From Heliopora coerulea (lineage: Eukaryota; Cnidaria; Anthozoa; Scleralcyonacea; Helioporidae), in contig JASJOG010000092.1 in NCBI GenBank assembly GCA_030142905.1, forward strand, positions 806,001 to 870,000: a stretch of 64,000 nucleotides of DNA. The letters are read 5' to 3'. The position numbers were made by a program, and so were the translations under genes. This document shows positions 32,762 through 42,400 of this stretch, piece by piece. The notes under the pieces are model-generated. The model made no database searches. It had not been told where the DNA came from and saw nothing but the letters and a program-made list of their open reading frames with translations. Numbering within the stretch: the first letter of the stretch is position 1; each line of letters opens with the position of its first letter.

Positions 32762-34250
32762 TATATAGCCAACAAATGAAATATTATTAAAACATAAAAA
32801 TACTGATCTTAATAGTGAACTTATCAAGAAGATATACAACTCTAAAATGTTATAATAATAATAATAATTGTGTCCGGTTAATTACCAAGAGTTAACTCAT
32901 AACTGTAAAATAGCTATTTACGAAGGTATTTAAAAACTGTATTACTGTGCATAATAAATATAAATACAAAAACTGTAATAGAAACGAATTTGATTATTTA
33001 GGTAAAAAATCACCGTGCTCGTGTTTCAAGTTTTAATACTCTTCTAAAACTGTTGGACAAGAATCGACAATTCAGGAAGTTGTAACATACTCATAATTAT
33101 TGTTCTGCTTGGTATGGTATATTTTGATTTAATTTAATTTTGATCTAATTCATTCTAATCCAATCTAGTCTAGTCTAATCTAATCTAATCTAATCTAATC
33201 TAATCTAATCTAATCTAATCCAGTCTAATCTAATCTGATTTGATCTGATCTAATCTGATCTGCTCTAACTTAATTTAACTTTATGTAATTTGATTTAATT
33301 TGATTTCATTTTAATTTAGTCTAGTTTAATTAAGGTTGTTTTTGTTTAATTCAGGGTGATATGGTGTTATAGATTACAATACTTCAATCAACTTGTGCGA
33401 CCTCACTTCACGTCAGCTTATCTCACTACACCTCAACTTACCTCACTTCATCTGAGCTTTCTGTACCTCACCTTGCCTCAATTTACTTTACCTCAACTTA
33501 ACTCAATTCACCTTACCTCAACTTACCTCACTTCATCTCAACTTACTTTACCTCAACTTACCCCAACTTACTTTTCCTCAATTTACCGCACTTCACCTCA
33601 ACTTACCTCAACTTACTTTACCTCAATTTACCTCACTTCACCTCAACTTACCTCACTTCATCTCAACTTACTTTACCTCAATTTACCTCAACTTACTTTA
33701 CCTCAATTTACCTCAACTTACTTTACCTCAATTTGCCTCAACTTACTTTACCTCAATTAACCGCACTTCACCTCAACTTACCTCATCTTACTTCAAATTT
33801 ACCACACCTTACCTAACCTCACCCTGGCTCACGTGAACTCACATCATCTCACCTCAACTCTCACCTCACATTCCCTAACCATAACTTACGTGACTTCCCC
33901 TACTTTATCCTATCTTACCACAACTTATCGTACTTTATCCAATCTTGCCCTATCTTATTCCACCCTACCTTGCTCAACACCACGTCTTACGCTATCTTCT
34001 ATTTTGCTTATCTCACTTACTGTAATATCCTTACGTCTTCCCCTGAGCACCTGAAACTTTTACATGCAAGCCCAACTTTTAACATTAAACTATTCTGTTA
34101 TTTTAGTCCAAACGCCTGTCTCCGGAACACTCTCCTCAGAAACCTCCGCTTAGAGCTAAGCGAAGTCTAGAGGCGCGGCGAAACTTTCAGACCCGAAATC
34201 CCATGTACGCTGAGCATGTGACCGAACAAGAAGTTATTTTTCCGAGCTAA
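18409..34250 (+). CDS. Dok-type docking protein with PH and PTB domains, seven coding exons
   Basis: Dok proteins are membrane-recruited adaptors phosphorylated by tyrosine kinases; the PH domain binds phosphoinositides and the PTB domain phosphotyrosine peptides. Exons: 18409-18486, 24861-25242, 27221-27446, 27953-30287, 30834-31308, 32391-32458, 34107-34250. All borders are AG/GT and phases join, giving 3708 nt = 1235 residues. Domains: PH about 9-120, IRS-type PTB about 154-262, then a disordered Ser/Glu-rich tail with YIEV sites at Y376, Y412 and Y424, a CxxC-17-CxxC motif (C761, C764, C782, C785), Pro-rich SH3 ligands about 1026-1044 and 1142-1165, and NPMY at Y1222. Vertebrate DOK1-3 are under 500 residues, so the tail is unusually long. 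The PH-plus-PTB order argues for Dok; IRS proteins share it, but have YxxM arrays not seen here. Confidence 0.88.
20310..20385 (+). repeat. tRNA-derived SINE relic
   Basis: ttgtaggtagagcactgg resembles a tRNA box A and gaggtttcattcctcc a degenerate box B at roughly tRNA spacing. Flanks do not fold as a functional tRNA, so it is called a relic. Confidence 0.45.
20543..20628. repeat. (TA)n microsatellite with ACATAT interruptions
   Basis: Alternating AT over about 85 bases inside Dok-like intron 1. The Tyr/Ile-rich ORFs on the minus strand are shadows. Confidence 0.95.
20860..21560. repeat. Degenerate minisatellite, about 60-bp period
   Basis: Words such as aacagtgctta, ctgttggttaagataacc and gttaccatcagtcatgac recur at intervals of roughly 58-64 bp, about a dozen units, strongly diverged. 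Confidence 0.65.
21555..21597. repeat. Perfect 43-nt palindrome
   Basis: Twenty-one bases starting gtccaatgcctgtt pair exactly with those ending aacaggcattggac around a single central G at 21576. It sits at the right edge of the 60-bp minisatellite, one arm being the last repeat unit. Confidence 0.95.
23331..23438. repeat. Inverted repeat with about 46-bp arms
   Basis: Left arm begins aaagactcgtagaagaggca, right arm ends with its complement tgcctcttctatgagtcttt; two mismatches and one indel, loop of roughly 15-20 nt. Likely a small foldback element. Confidence 0.85.
23620..23667. repeat. (AT)n microsatellite
   Basis: Pure alternating AT, intronic. Shorter AT tracts follow near 23884, 24138, 24315-24341 and 24423-24453. 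Confidence 0.95.
24179..24222. repeat. Tandem duplication of a 22-bp word
   Basis: cgctactctgagtttcacttat occurs twice back to back, between AT microsatellites in Dok-like intron 1. Confidence 0.9.
24861..25242 (+). CDS. Dok-like exon 2, most of PH domain
   Basis: Phase 0 in, phase 1 out. AWKLRYVALKKC opens the exon, then LEWYES, IKFVGNF, YAFIVII and EKAEWIKTLKQFL; the W in AEWIKTL is the near-invariant Trp of the PH C-terminal helix. Acceptor ttgaag, donor acaa|gtaagt. After the PH domain a Cys/Ser/Thr-rich linker follows (CVSCDSTSCD). Confidence 0.92.
26040..26345 (+). repeat. SINE-like element, copy 2
   Basis: Same order as the copy at 9640-9935: gatgtt words, B-box-like gggttcgattcc at 26151, ccttggtcacatgtgagaag, ctccggttttcctcc, cccatgaggggtgaccc. 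Roughly three quarters identical by eye. Confidence 0.6.
26385..26680. repeat. GATGTT/GATGTC hexamer minisatellite
   Basis: About 290 bp of diverged gatgttgatgtc and gaggtggaagtg words directly after the SINE-like copy. Keeps one frame open by its 6-bp period. Confidence 0.8.
26975..27122. repeat. Foldback element, about 47-bp arms
   Basis: Left arm cgaaacaaatcatggttata, right arm its complement ending gatttgtttcg. The spacer has repeats of aggtttgacaatga. Its tttgacaatgactttg core also occurs in the element at 31839-32039. Confidence 0.7.
27221..27446 (+). CDS. Dok-like exon 3, first half of PTB domain
   Basis: Phase 1 in, phase 2 out. SYLVKFKES, then LKGDYLLNVRPKYVTL, VLSWSLDTIKSYN and MKLLTIETG: the beta strands of an IRS-type PTB domain. 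Acceptor ttattgtag, donor ggcag|gttagt. Confidence 0.92.
27953..30287 (+). CDS. Dok-like exon 4, end of PTB domain and long disordered region
   Basis: Phase 2 in, phase 0 out, 778 codons. RRSSTGRGVFQFMTPFG and QIADQIRL finish the PTB domain (the G-F-F/Q-F-T block and C-terminal helix). The rest is Ser/Glu/Pro-rich and probably unfolded, with YIHV, three YIEV sites, and the four-Cys motif at 29547-29621. Donor gtagac|gtaagt. If the following intron is retained, translation stops at 30335 after only sixteen further codons. Confidence 0.92.
28488..28562 (+). repeat. 36-bp in-frame tandem duplication encoding YIEVIEEAQ
   Basis: Two adjacent 36-bp units (12 codons, PTYIEVIEEAQD) differ at few positions. 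With the STYIEV at 28386 upstream they give three YIEV phosphotyrosine-type sites. Confidence 0.9.
30288..30833. other. Dok-like intron 4
   Basis: 546 bp, donor gtaagt, acceptor tatttcag. No other feature. An ATG-initiated frame at 30696 opens into the next exon but that is coincidental. Confidence 0.75.
30834..31308 (+). CDS. Dok-like exon 5, SH3-binding proline motifs
   Basis: Phase 0 in, phase 1 out. Four proline ligands: PPAIPPR, PPPVPPRR, PPPLPPRK and PPPPLSPRR, the first three fitting class II PxxPx[RK]. Donor cgag|gtaaac at 31309. Reading through would end at TGA 31347-31349, a possible intron-retention end that lacks the last 70 residues. Confidence 0.88.
31580..32180. repeat. Degenerate GGATA/GATGG pentamer repeat split by a foldback element
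   Basis: gataggatgggata words from 31580 to 31838 and again 32070-32180, interrupted by the 201-bp inverted-repeat element at 31839-32039. Confidence 0.75.
31839..32039. mobile_element. MITE-like element with about 70-bp terminal inverted repeats
   Basis: Left end gagtaaaaaacaaatcccg, right end its complement cgggatttgtttttcactc. The arms agree at nearly every base for about 68 bp. The short middle carries gatttgacaatgactttg. No ORF, so non-autonomous. Target duplication not obvious. Confidence 0.75.
32391..32458 (+). CDS. Dok-like exon 6 (68 nt)
   Basis: Found by phase: exon 5 leaves phase 1, and this segment after gtatctctag is open in phase 1 (ASNGVGKSSNCDPLRTESRG) and leaves phase 0 at cggag|gtttgt, matching exon 7. 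No homology can be claimed for such a short exon. Confidence 0.7.
32716..32765. repeat. (TA)n microsatellite
   Basis: Alternating TA in Dok-like intron 6. Confidence 0.95.
33150..33320. repeat. (TAATC)n pentamer microsatellite
   Basis: At least nine clean copies of taatc near 33178-33222, decaying into tgatc/tgatt variants on the right. Confidence 0.9.
33390..33830. repeat. Minisatellite, about 10-bp unit ACCTCAACTT
   Basis: Words acctcaactt, acctcacttc and ctttacctca fill this stretch of Dok-like intron 6. The 134-codon frame through it (LTSLHLNLL pattern) is a repeat shadow. Confidence 0.85.
34107..34250 (+). CDS. Dok-like terminal exon with C-terminal NPMY
   Basis: Phase 0 in after ctgttattttag, 47 codons and TAA 34248-34250. 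KRLSPEHSPQKPPLRAKRS is basic and proline-rich, followed by TRNPMYAEHV, an NPxY motif of the sort bound by PTB domains and an apparent tyrosine kinase/SH2 site. The frame is open only in this phase. Confidence 0.78.
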   Translation, partial: SKRLSPEHSPQKPPLRAKRSLEARRNFQTRNPMYAEHVTEQEVIFPS

Positions 34251-35145
34251 AAATCTGTTCACTAAAACCTTCGAAGATGATGGAAGTACTATTTAAGAAG
34301 ACTGGAAATGTAGGGTATTGAAAAACGCATCTTGTATTGTAAGGTCTCATAGGGAAGCCACTTTGGATGACGTGCTGGGTAAATTGAGAAGTCTGGTTTA
34401 TGACAGGATCCGGATGCAGGATTAATGATCTTTCTTCCTTCCTTTTTCTTCTCTCTTTTTTTTGTTTCACTCTCTCTTTCCATCTTTATTTTCTTCCTTC
34501 TGTCTGTCTGTCTTTCTTTCTTTCTTTCTTGTTTTCTTGTCTTCTTTTTTAGTTAAAGAAGTAGTAACTGTAATAATTAGAATCGTTCCCGTACGGTTTT
34601 ATTTCATTTAGAACGATGTTAATTCTGGCACAATGTGTAGGTATTGTATCTGTATGACATTGAACAACGAGTTTCCATGAAAAATACAGTTTTTAGGATA
34701 CTAGTTAATTATTGGTTAGCACATTGTAACTCAGGATTGTACATAACAGTCTTTCTTTAATAATATCTTAGAAAAAAACTGTGTGGTATTTTGTTTAAGA
34801 ATTTCAATAATTTTATCTAAGGGAAGAAAGGATTTCTACAGATCTTTGCGCTACAGGTTGTTCATGTGATGTTAAATTGCGAATAATCATTTTTCAATAT
34901 TGCACAACTGTGATATTTTTTTTGATTTCTGTCAATGAAAAAATATTCTATCTTTTCCTTGAGATGGGGTGCAAATGTTGGGATTTTTTGTATTTCTAAG
35001 ATAGTATATTTAATGGGACCCCGGAAGGCTGAGTAAAAATTTGTAATGATGTGGACTAGAGCCTGTTGATATTGTTCACGTTAACTAATGAAACTTGGGA
35101 AAAACTTAATGATGCGTAGCATATATGAAGAACTAAGTATTAATA
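34251..35145. other. Probable Dok 3' UTR and flank
   Basis: T-rich with (TCTT)n near 34435-34530. The AATAAA near 35141 is a candidate poly(A) signal just before the satellite. No coding signal. Confidence 0.5.
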
Positions 35146-37045
35146 AATTACCGAAATAAAGGGGCAGCGAAATAAGAGGGCATAGAAATAAGGGGGCACC
35201 AAAATAAGGTAGCACCGAAATAAGAGGGCACCAAAATGAGAGGGTAACACAATAAGAGTGCTTAAATAAGAGGGCGCCAGAATAAGGGGGCACCGAAATA
35301 AAAGGTTACCGAAACGAGAGGGCACAAAAATAACGGGGCACCGAAATAATGCGGCACCACAGTAAGAGGCCACCAAAATAAGATTGCCTAAATAAGAAAA
35401 CGCCAGAATAAGCGGGCACCGAAATAAGGGAGCACGGAAATAAGAGGACATAGAAATAAGGGGGCGCAGAAATAACGAGACACCTAAATAAGGACGCACC
35501 GATATAAGGGGGCACCGAAATAACACGGTACCACAATAAGAGTGCATAAGTAAGAGGGCGCCAGAATAAGGGGGCAACGAAATAAAAAGGTACCGAAACA
35601 AGAGGGCACAGAAATAATCGGACACCGAAATAATGGAGCACCGAAATAAAAGACCATTAAAATAAGAGAGTGCCTAAATAAAGGGACACCTAAATAAGGA
35701 GGCACCGAAATAAGGGCGCATCGAAATAAGACAGTATTAAAATAAGAGGGTGCCTAAATAAAAAGACACCTAAATAAGGAGGCATAGAAATAAGGGTGCT
35801 CAGAAATAAGGGGGCACCACAATAAGAAGGCACCAAAATAAGAATGCCTAAATAAGAGGGCGCCAAAAAAGGGTGGGGCAACGAAATAAAGGGGAATCGA
35901 AATAAGAGGGCACAGAAATAAGGGCGCACCAAAATAATGGGACACCGAAATAAGAGAGTATTAGAATAAGAGTGTGCCCAAATAAGGAGACACCTAAATA
36001 AGGGAGCACCACAATAAGAAAGTACCAGAATAAGCGTGCCTAAATAAGAGGGCGCCGGAATAAGGGGGCACCGAAATAAAGGGGAAGCGAAATAAGAGGG
36101 TACAGAAATAACGCAGCACCCAAATAATTGGCCACCGAAATATGGGCGCACCGAAATAAGAGAGCATTAAAATAACAGGGTGCCTAAATAAGGCGACACC
36201 TAAATATGGAGGCACCGAAAAAAGGGGGCACCACAATAAGAGAGCGCCAAAATAAGAGTGCCTAAATAAGAGGGTGCCAGAAAAAGGCGGCACCGAAATA
36301 AAGAGGCATCGAAATAAGAGGGCACAGAAACAAGGGGGCACCGAAACAAGGGGGCACAGAAAAAAGGGCACACCGAAATAAGAGAGTATTAAAATGAGAG
36401 GGTGCCTAAATAAGGGAGCACTTAAATAACGGCGCAACGAAATAAGGGAGCACCGAAATAACGGGGCACCAAAATAAGAGTGCCTAAAGACGACGCTAGA
36501 ATAAGAAGGCACCGAAATAAGAGGGCACAGAAATAAGGGTCCACAACGGGACATCGAAATAAGGGCGCACCGAAATAAGAGAGCATTGAAATAACAGGGT
36601 GCCTATCTAAGGGGACACCTAAATAAGGAGGAACCGAACTAAAAAGCCACCGAAATAAGGGTGACAGAAATAAGAGTGCCTAAATAAAAGGAAGCTAGAA
36701 TAAGGGGGCACCAAAATAAAGGGGCACCGAAATAAGAGAACACAGAATTAAGGGTCCACCGAAATAATGGGACACGTAAATAAGGGCGCACCGAAATAAG
36801 AGAGCATTAAAATAAGAGGGTGCCTAAATAAGAAGACACCTAAATAAGGAGGCACCAAAATAAGGGGACACCGAAATAAGGGGGCATCACAATAAGAAAG
36901 CACCAAAATAAAGGGGAATCGAAATAAGAGTGCACAGAAATAAGGGGGCACCGAAATAAGAGAGCATTAAAATAAGAGGGTGCCGAAATAAGGGGACACC
37001 TAAATGAGGAGGTACCGAAATAAGGGCATTAAAATAAGAGAGTGT
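35146..37045. repeat. 16-bp satellite, block 1
   Basis: Tandem units of consensus GGGGGCACCGAAATAA (16 bp) with variants such as gagagcattaaaataa and ggggacacctaaataa. Variants recur in an order of about 190-230 bp, suggesting a higher-order unit near 13 x 16 bp. The minus strand of the unit has no stop in any frame, so three overlapping frames stay open for long runs, while each + unit contains TAA. Confidence 0.93.
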
Positions 37046-37198
37046 CTACTGTACTGGAAAATGTACAGAAAACTGAGGAATTACGTAACTCGATAAATAA
37101 AAATTGCAAAATCAAACTATTATTGTAACGCAATTGAAGAGGCAAAAGGTGATTCAAAGAAAATTTGGAAGGCGGTACACGAAGCTGCCGGTCGTGGT

Positions 37199-37645
37199 GT
37201 GAAAACTTCAAATCCACAATGTATTATTTCAGATGGTGTTCAGTACTCTACTTCAACGTCCATCGCTTCAGCTTTTAATTCGTATTTTGTGTCCATTGGA
37301 AAAATCCTTGCAGACAAAATAACACTTACTAATATTTCAAATGAGATTGTGACAGATCTGCCAGATAACTCATTTCATTTGCTTGAACTGGATGAATCAA
37401 CAGTGCTTCAACAACTACTTTTTCCTAAAACAAATAAAGCGATTGGTCTAGATAAAATCAGTGAAAGATTGCTGAAATGTGCTGCCCATTCAATATGTCC
37501 CTCAATTACTAAATTGTTAAATCTGTCAATTCGATCAAACAAATTTCCTGAAATATGGAAATGTTCGAAAGTTTCAATCCTGTTTAAATCTGGAGAGAAC
37601 AGATCCGACAAATTATCGGCCGATTTCAATATTGCCTACCCTTAG
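37199..37645 (+). pseudogene. LINE ORF2 fragment before the frameshift
   Basis: 148 codons covering the region before and into RT (KAIGLDKISERLLK, WKCSKVSILFKSGE). The following conserved NYRPIS-type motif is in the next frame, so a small indel lies near 37610. Protein product would be truncated. Confidence 0.85.
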
Positions 37646-38912
37646 TAAGATCTTGGAAAAAGCTGTGTACTTACAACTGTATGAATATCTGAACTCAAAT
37701 AATTTACTCTCTAACACGCAATATGGTTTTAGGCAAAAGCGTTCGACAGAAACAGCTTTATCTAATTTCATGGATGAAATTCTACACAATATGGAAAAGG
37801 GGAAGTTCTGTGGTGCAGTATTTCTAGACTTACGTAAGGCGTTTGATACTGTAAACCACGGCATATTGCTTGACAAATTGTCAAAGCTTGATATTTCTCC
37901 ATCTACTATCCAGTGGTTCCAGTCATATCTCAGCAATAGAAAACAACGAACTTCTTATGATAACGAAATTTCGGATGCTCTTCCAATTACTGTCGGCGTG
38001 CCCCAAGGTAGCATCTTGGGTCCACTATTATTTATCATTTATATTGATGACTTGCCAACTACGGTTACAAATTCCGAAATGCTACTTTATGCTGATGATG
38101 CGGTAATTTACTGTTATAACTCAAATCTCCAAGAATTGGAAAAAGAATTGAATGATGATCTTTTAACTGTTGCCATGTGGTTGAACGATAACAGGTTAAC
38201 CCTAAATCTTGAAAAAACTGAATGTATGTTAATTGGCAGCAGTCGCAAGCTTGGAAATATAAGGACGTTGTCTGTATCTATTTTTAATCATAAAATTAGT
38301 AATGTAAATAGTTTTAAATATTTAGAGGTGTTTTTATCCAATGATCTTACATGGTCAAATCATATAGATTACTTAACGTACAAAATTAATCAAAGGCTAG
38401 GGCTTTTAAGAAGAATTAAGCACATGTTACCCTTTAAAGTGCGAGTTTTATTTTATAATGGTTTAGTTCTCCCTTTGTTTGATTATGCGGATATTGTATG
38501 GGGAGATAAAAACAATACCACACTAATGAATAACTTGCAGATATTACAAAATAAGGCTGCTAAGATTATTCTGGATAGACCATTATATTCATCCACCTCT
38601 GAAGCACTTGATTCGTTAAAATGGATTACATTAGAACAAAGAAGATTTTACCATAGATGTCTATTTATATATAAATGTGTAAATGGTTACACACATCACT
38701 CTATGGATTTATTAACAGTAGGAGACGTGCATGGTTACAACACGAGAAATAAAGATAAGGTGAGATTACCCCATGTTACACGTAATTGGGGTAAGCAGAG
38801 AATGTGCTATGAAGCAGTGGACAACTGGAACAGTCTCGATATAGATATTAGAACTACGACAAAAATTAAACTTTTTAAATTTAAGATGCTGAATATTTTA
38901 CAGCATTCTTAG
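37632..38912 (+). pseudogene. LINE reverse transcriptase domain after the frameshift
   Basis: 426 codons. Contains the RT palm with FLDLRKAFDTV, PQGSILGPLLF and the catalytic YADD, then thumb and a C-terminal WNSLDIDIR-type tail. The catalytic residues are all present; only the frame break and missing 5' half make it inactive. Confidence 0.9.
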
Positions 38913-39051
38913 TTTTTAGCTTCTATTTATTTTTATTTCTTTTTCAATTTTATATACTTAGATTTGTATGTGTTTTGTGATATATTAATTCAGGTCCTTT
39001 CTGAAAATCATTTATTATGAAAAGGCTTCCTGATTAAATATTATTATTATT

Positions 39052-40505
39052 CAAATAAAAGGACACTTAAATAAGGGCGCACCGAAATAATCGGGTACCA
39101 CAATAAGGGGGCACAAAAATAAGAGTGCCTGAAGAAGAGGGCGCCAGAATAAAGGGGCACCGAAATTAATCGGCACCCAAATAAGACGGCACAGAAATAA
39201 GGGCGCAACAAAATAATGGGGTACCGAAATAAAGGCGCACCGAAATAAGAGAGCATTATAACAGGAGGGTGCCGAAATAAGGGGACACCTAAACAAGGAG
39301 GAACCGAAATAACGGCGCACCAGAATTAGAGTGCCTAAACAAGAGGACGCTAGAATAAGGAGGCACCGAAATTAGTGGGCACAGAAATAAGGGTCTACTG
39401 AAACAACGGAGCACCAAAATAAGAGAGCATTATAATAAGAGGGTGTCTAATTAAGAGGACACCTAAATAAGGAGACACCTAAATAAAAAAGCACCGAAAT
39501 AACGGGGCACCAAAATAAGAGTGCCTAAATAAGACGACGCTAGAATAAGTAGGCACCGAAATAAGAGGGCACAGCAATAAGGGTCCACAAAAACAACGGG
39601 ACACCGAAATAAGGGCGCACCGAAATAAGAGAGCATTAAAATAACAGGGTGCCTAAATAAGTGCACGCCTAAATAAGGAGGAACCGAAATAAAAAGGCAC
39701 CGAAATAAGGGGGCACAGAAATAAGGGGGCTTAAAAAAAACGGACGCACCGAAATGAGAGCATTAAAATAAGAGGGTGCATAAAAAAAGGGGCACCTAAA
39801 TAAAGGTGCACAGAAATAACGGGGCGCCAAAATAAGAGAGCATTATAATAAGAGGGTGCCTAAATAAGAGGAGGCTAGAATAAGAAGGAACCGAAATAAG
39901 AGAGCATTAATAAGAGAGCATTAAATAAGAGGGTGCCAAAATAAGAGGACACCTAAATAATAAGGCACCGAAAAAAGGAGGCACAGAAATAAGGGGGCAC
40001 CGAAAAAAGGGCGTACCGAAATAAAAGAGCATTAAAATAAGAGGGTGCCTTAATAAGGGGACACCCAAATAAGGAGGCACCAAAATAAGGGCATTAAAAT
40101 AAGAGGGTGCCTAAATAAGGGAGCACCACAATAAGAAGGAACAAAAATAAGAGTGCCTAAAGAAGAGGACGTGAGAATATGGGGGCACCGAAATTAAAAG
40201 GCACCGAAATAAGAGAGCACAGAAATAAGGGCGCACCAAAATAATGGGGCACCGAAATAAGAGAGCATTATAATAAGAGGGTGCCTAAATAAGCGGACAC
40301 CGAGATAAGAAGGCACCGAAATAGGGGCGCACCAAAATAAGAGTGCGTAAATAAGAGGGCACCAGAATAAGGGGGCACCGAAATAAAGGGGCACAGAAAT
40401 AAGGGTGCACCCAAATAATTGGGCACCGAAATCAGAGCATTAAAATAAGAGGGTACCGAAATAAGGGCATTAAAATAAGAGGGTGCCTAAACAAGGGGAC
40501 ACCTA
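39052..40505. repeat. 16-bp satellite, block 2
   Basis: Same unit as block 1, resumed directly after the LINE tail with aaataaaaggacactt. Minus-strand frames again carry the ISVPPYFGALLFRCPL pattern. Confidence 0.92.
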
Positions 40506-40990
40506 AATTAATTAATCTAATTAATGGCTGTCCTTCGTTGCCGAAGATGACTGTCTTGTGTTTGAGTTGAGGCATATCCTCCATTCTCAAAACAAGACGC
40601 CTTGCACAGTTCCAAAGCCAGTTGGTGTTGTGCCTCCACCAGACTGCCTTTCTGGTTCTCAACGCCTGATACAATGTGGTGCACAGGAGTGCAACGGACA
40701 TTGTTGACGAGAGATCGCCCGCAGTAGCAACTCACTTGCTGGTTGATGCCATCCGTTGGCCTCAGTTGAGGCTCCTCTGCATGCCATCTGGTGTTCACGC
40801 CATTGCTTCTAGGATGAGCTCTTCTGCCGCTTGCACCACCAGACATCCTGCTGCCGATGTCTGGACCTGTATCCCTAGGTAGGGAGGCACGAGGGTACTA
40901 TCACTTGCCCAAGGTGAACCCTCAGACTAGTGGAGGGAAGGAGTCGTCTTACTTCTCCATTCTAGACCGACTCTAAGCATAGGTTTGGCC
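40506..40990. mobile_element. Unidentified insertion, about 480 bp, in the satellite
   Basis: Higher GC and no 16-bp units; bounded on the left by attaattaatctaattaat. A minus-strand frame of 109 codons (MSGGASGRRAHPRSN start at 40846) spans most of it but has no domain I recognise. It could be the 3' end of a retroelement or a SINE. Confidence 0.5.
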
Positions 40991-41570
40991 ACTGCCCTTA
41001 TAAGGGCGCACCGAAATAAGAGGGCACAGAAATAAGGGCGCACCAAAATAATGGGGCACGGAAATAAGGGCGCACCAAAATAAGAGAGCATTATAATAAG
41101 AGGGTGCTGAAATAAGGGGTCACCGAAATAAGGAGGCACCGAAATAAGGGCGCACCAAAATAAGAGTGCCTAAATCAGAGAGCATTAAAATAAGAGGGTA
41201 CCGAAATAACGGGACACCTAAATAAGTGTGCACCCAAATAATTGGGCACCGAAATAAATGCGCGCCGAAATCAGAGAGCATCATAATAAGAGGGTACCGA
41301 AATAAGGGGACACCTAAATAAGGAGGCACCGAAATAAGGGCGCACCAAAATAAGAGTTCCTAAATAAGAGGACGCTAGAATAAGGAGGCACCGAGATAAG
41401 AGGGCACAGAAATAAGAGTCCACCGAAATAACGGGACACCTAAATAATGTCGCACCGAAATAAGAGGGCACCAAAATAAGAGGGTGCCTAAATGAGGGGA
41501 CATCTAAATAAGGAGGCACCGAAATAAGGGAGGCCCCAAACTAAAGTGATGTTAAAACTAAGGAGGTGCT
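40991..41570. repeat. 16-bp satellite, block 3
   Basis: Units continue to about 41530 and fade into ctaaagtgatgttaaaacta and similar decayed copies. Confidence 0.9.
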
Positions 41571-42400
41571 AAATTAAACAAGAACCATCTAACAAAATTA
41601 TGAGTGCAAGACAGTTAATCCTCTGTATGTTTGTATGTCCAAGTAACCTTTCAAACTAAGTTCAAAAGAACTCTCGTTAAGCTCTCGTATGAGTGTTCGC
41701 CATTAATAAAAATATTAACTACAATTAATTCAGAATGTCCCATATTATATCGTCGAGGTGTAGCTGGATTTTATAGTATACTTCAATGAACATCAACTAT
41801 TAAACAAGAAGCATCTTACATAACTAGAAGTGCAAGACGTAGTTAATCTCACACTAAGTGCTAAAAGAACTCTTTTCAAACTCTTCTATGGATGTATGCC
41901 ATTAATAAAAATATTAACAATTCAGTACATCCCACAATATATCGTCAAGGTGTAAATGGGCTTTATACTATGCTCCAATGAACACCACACTTCAAACGTT
42001 TATATTCTACAAATAAGTGTCTCTGGTACAATATATCGTCGACGTGTAGCTGGATTTAACAGCATCCTTCAATGAACATCAAATTTTGAACGGTTATATT
42101 CTGTAAAGGAATGTCTCTTGTGTCCCACAATATATCGTCGACGTGTTGCTGGATTTATCGCATGCTTGAATGAACACCAAATCTCCAAAGACGAACAAAA
42201 CGGCTTCTGCCTTTAACAAGAAGTATCTAACAAAACTGGGAGTGCAAAGAGAACTCTCGTTCAACTCTCACATGGGTATCCGCCATGAATAAAAATATTA
42301 ACAATAATTAATACAAAATGTCCCACAATATATCGTCAAGGCGTAGCCGAATTTATAGTATGCTTCAATGAACATCAACATTCAAGTATTAAAATCCGTA
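41570..42400. repeat. Tandem repeat, roughly 100-250-bp units with shared core
   Basis: A core like gtcccacaatatatcgtcga, gtgtagctggattta and cttcaatgaacatcaa appears about five times (near 41737, 41930, 42030, 42123, 42318). Flanking parts (aacaagaagcatct, aaaagaactctcgtt, gccattaataaaaatatta) recur in some units. No ORF. Confidence 0.7.

Larger units (their letters stand above)
37046..39051 (+). mobile_element. Non-LTR retrotransposon (LINE), 5'-truncated and frameshifted
   Basis: Inserted in the satellite. The + strand encodes the linker and reverse transcriptase of a CR1/L2/Jockey-type LINE. Translation is open from about 37120, has an in-frame TAA near 37097 upstream, shifts frame near 37607-37612, and then runs to the stop at 38912. 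RT motifs seen in the second frame include FLDLRKAFDTVNH, GVPQGSILGPLLF and YADD. The C-terminal GYNTRNK..LRLP-like and W-N-S-L segments are typical of this group. It lacks the endonuclease half. The tail ends in a short ATT repeat at 39037-39050. Confidence 0.9.

Noticed and set aside
33356..33760. 134-codon ORF with LTSLHLNLLYLN pattern
   Set aside because: Ten-base minisatellite shadow in Dok-like intron 6.
35140..36951. Overlapping minus-strand ORFs of up to 186 codons with LFRCPLISVPPYFGA pattern
   Set aside because: They follow arithmetically from a stop-free 16-bp unit in tandem; frames are broken often and no start context or unique sequence supports a protein.
35146..41570. Possible CRISPR-like array
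   Set aside because: No unique spacers between units; it is a contiguous satellite in eukaryotic DNA.
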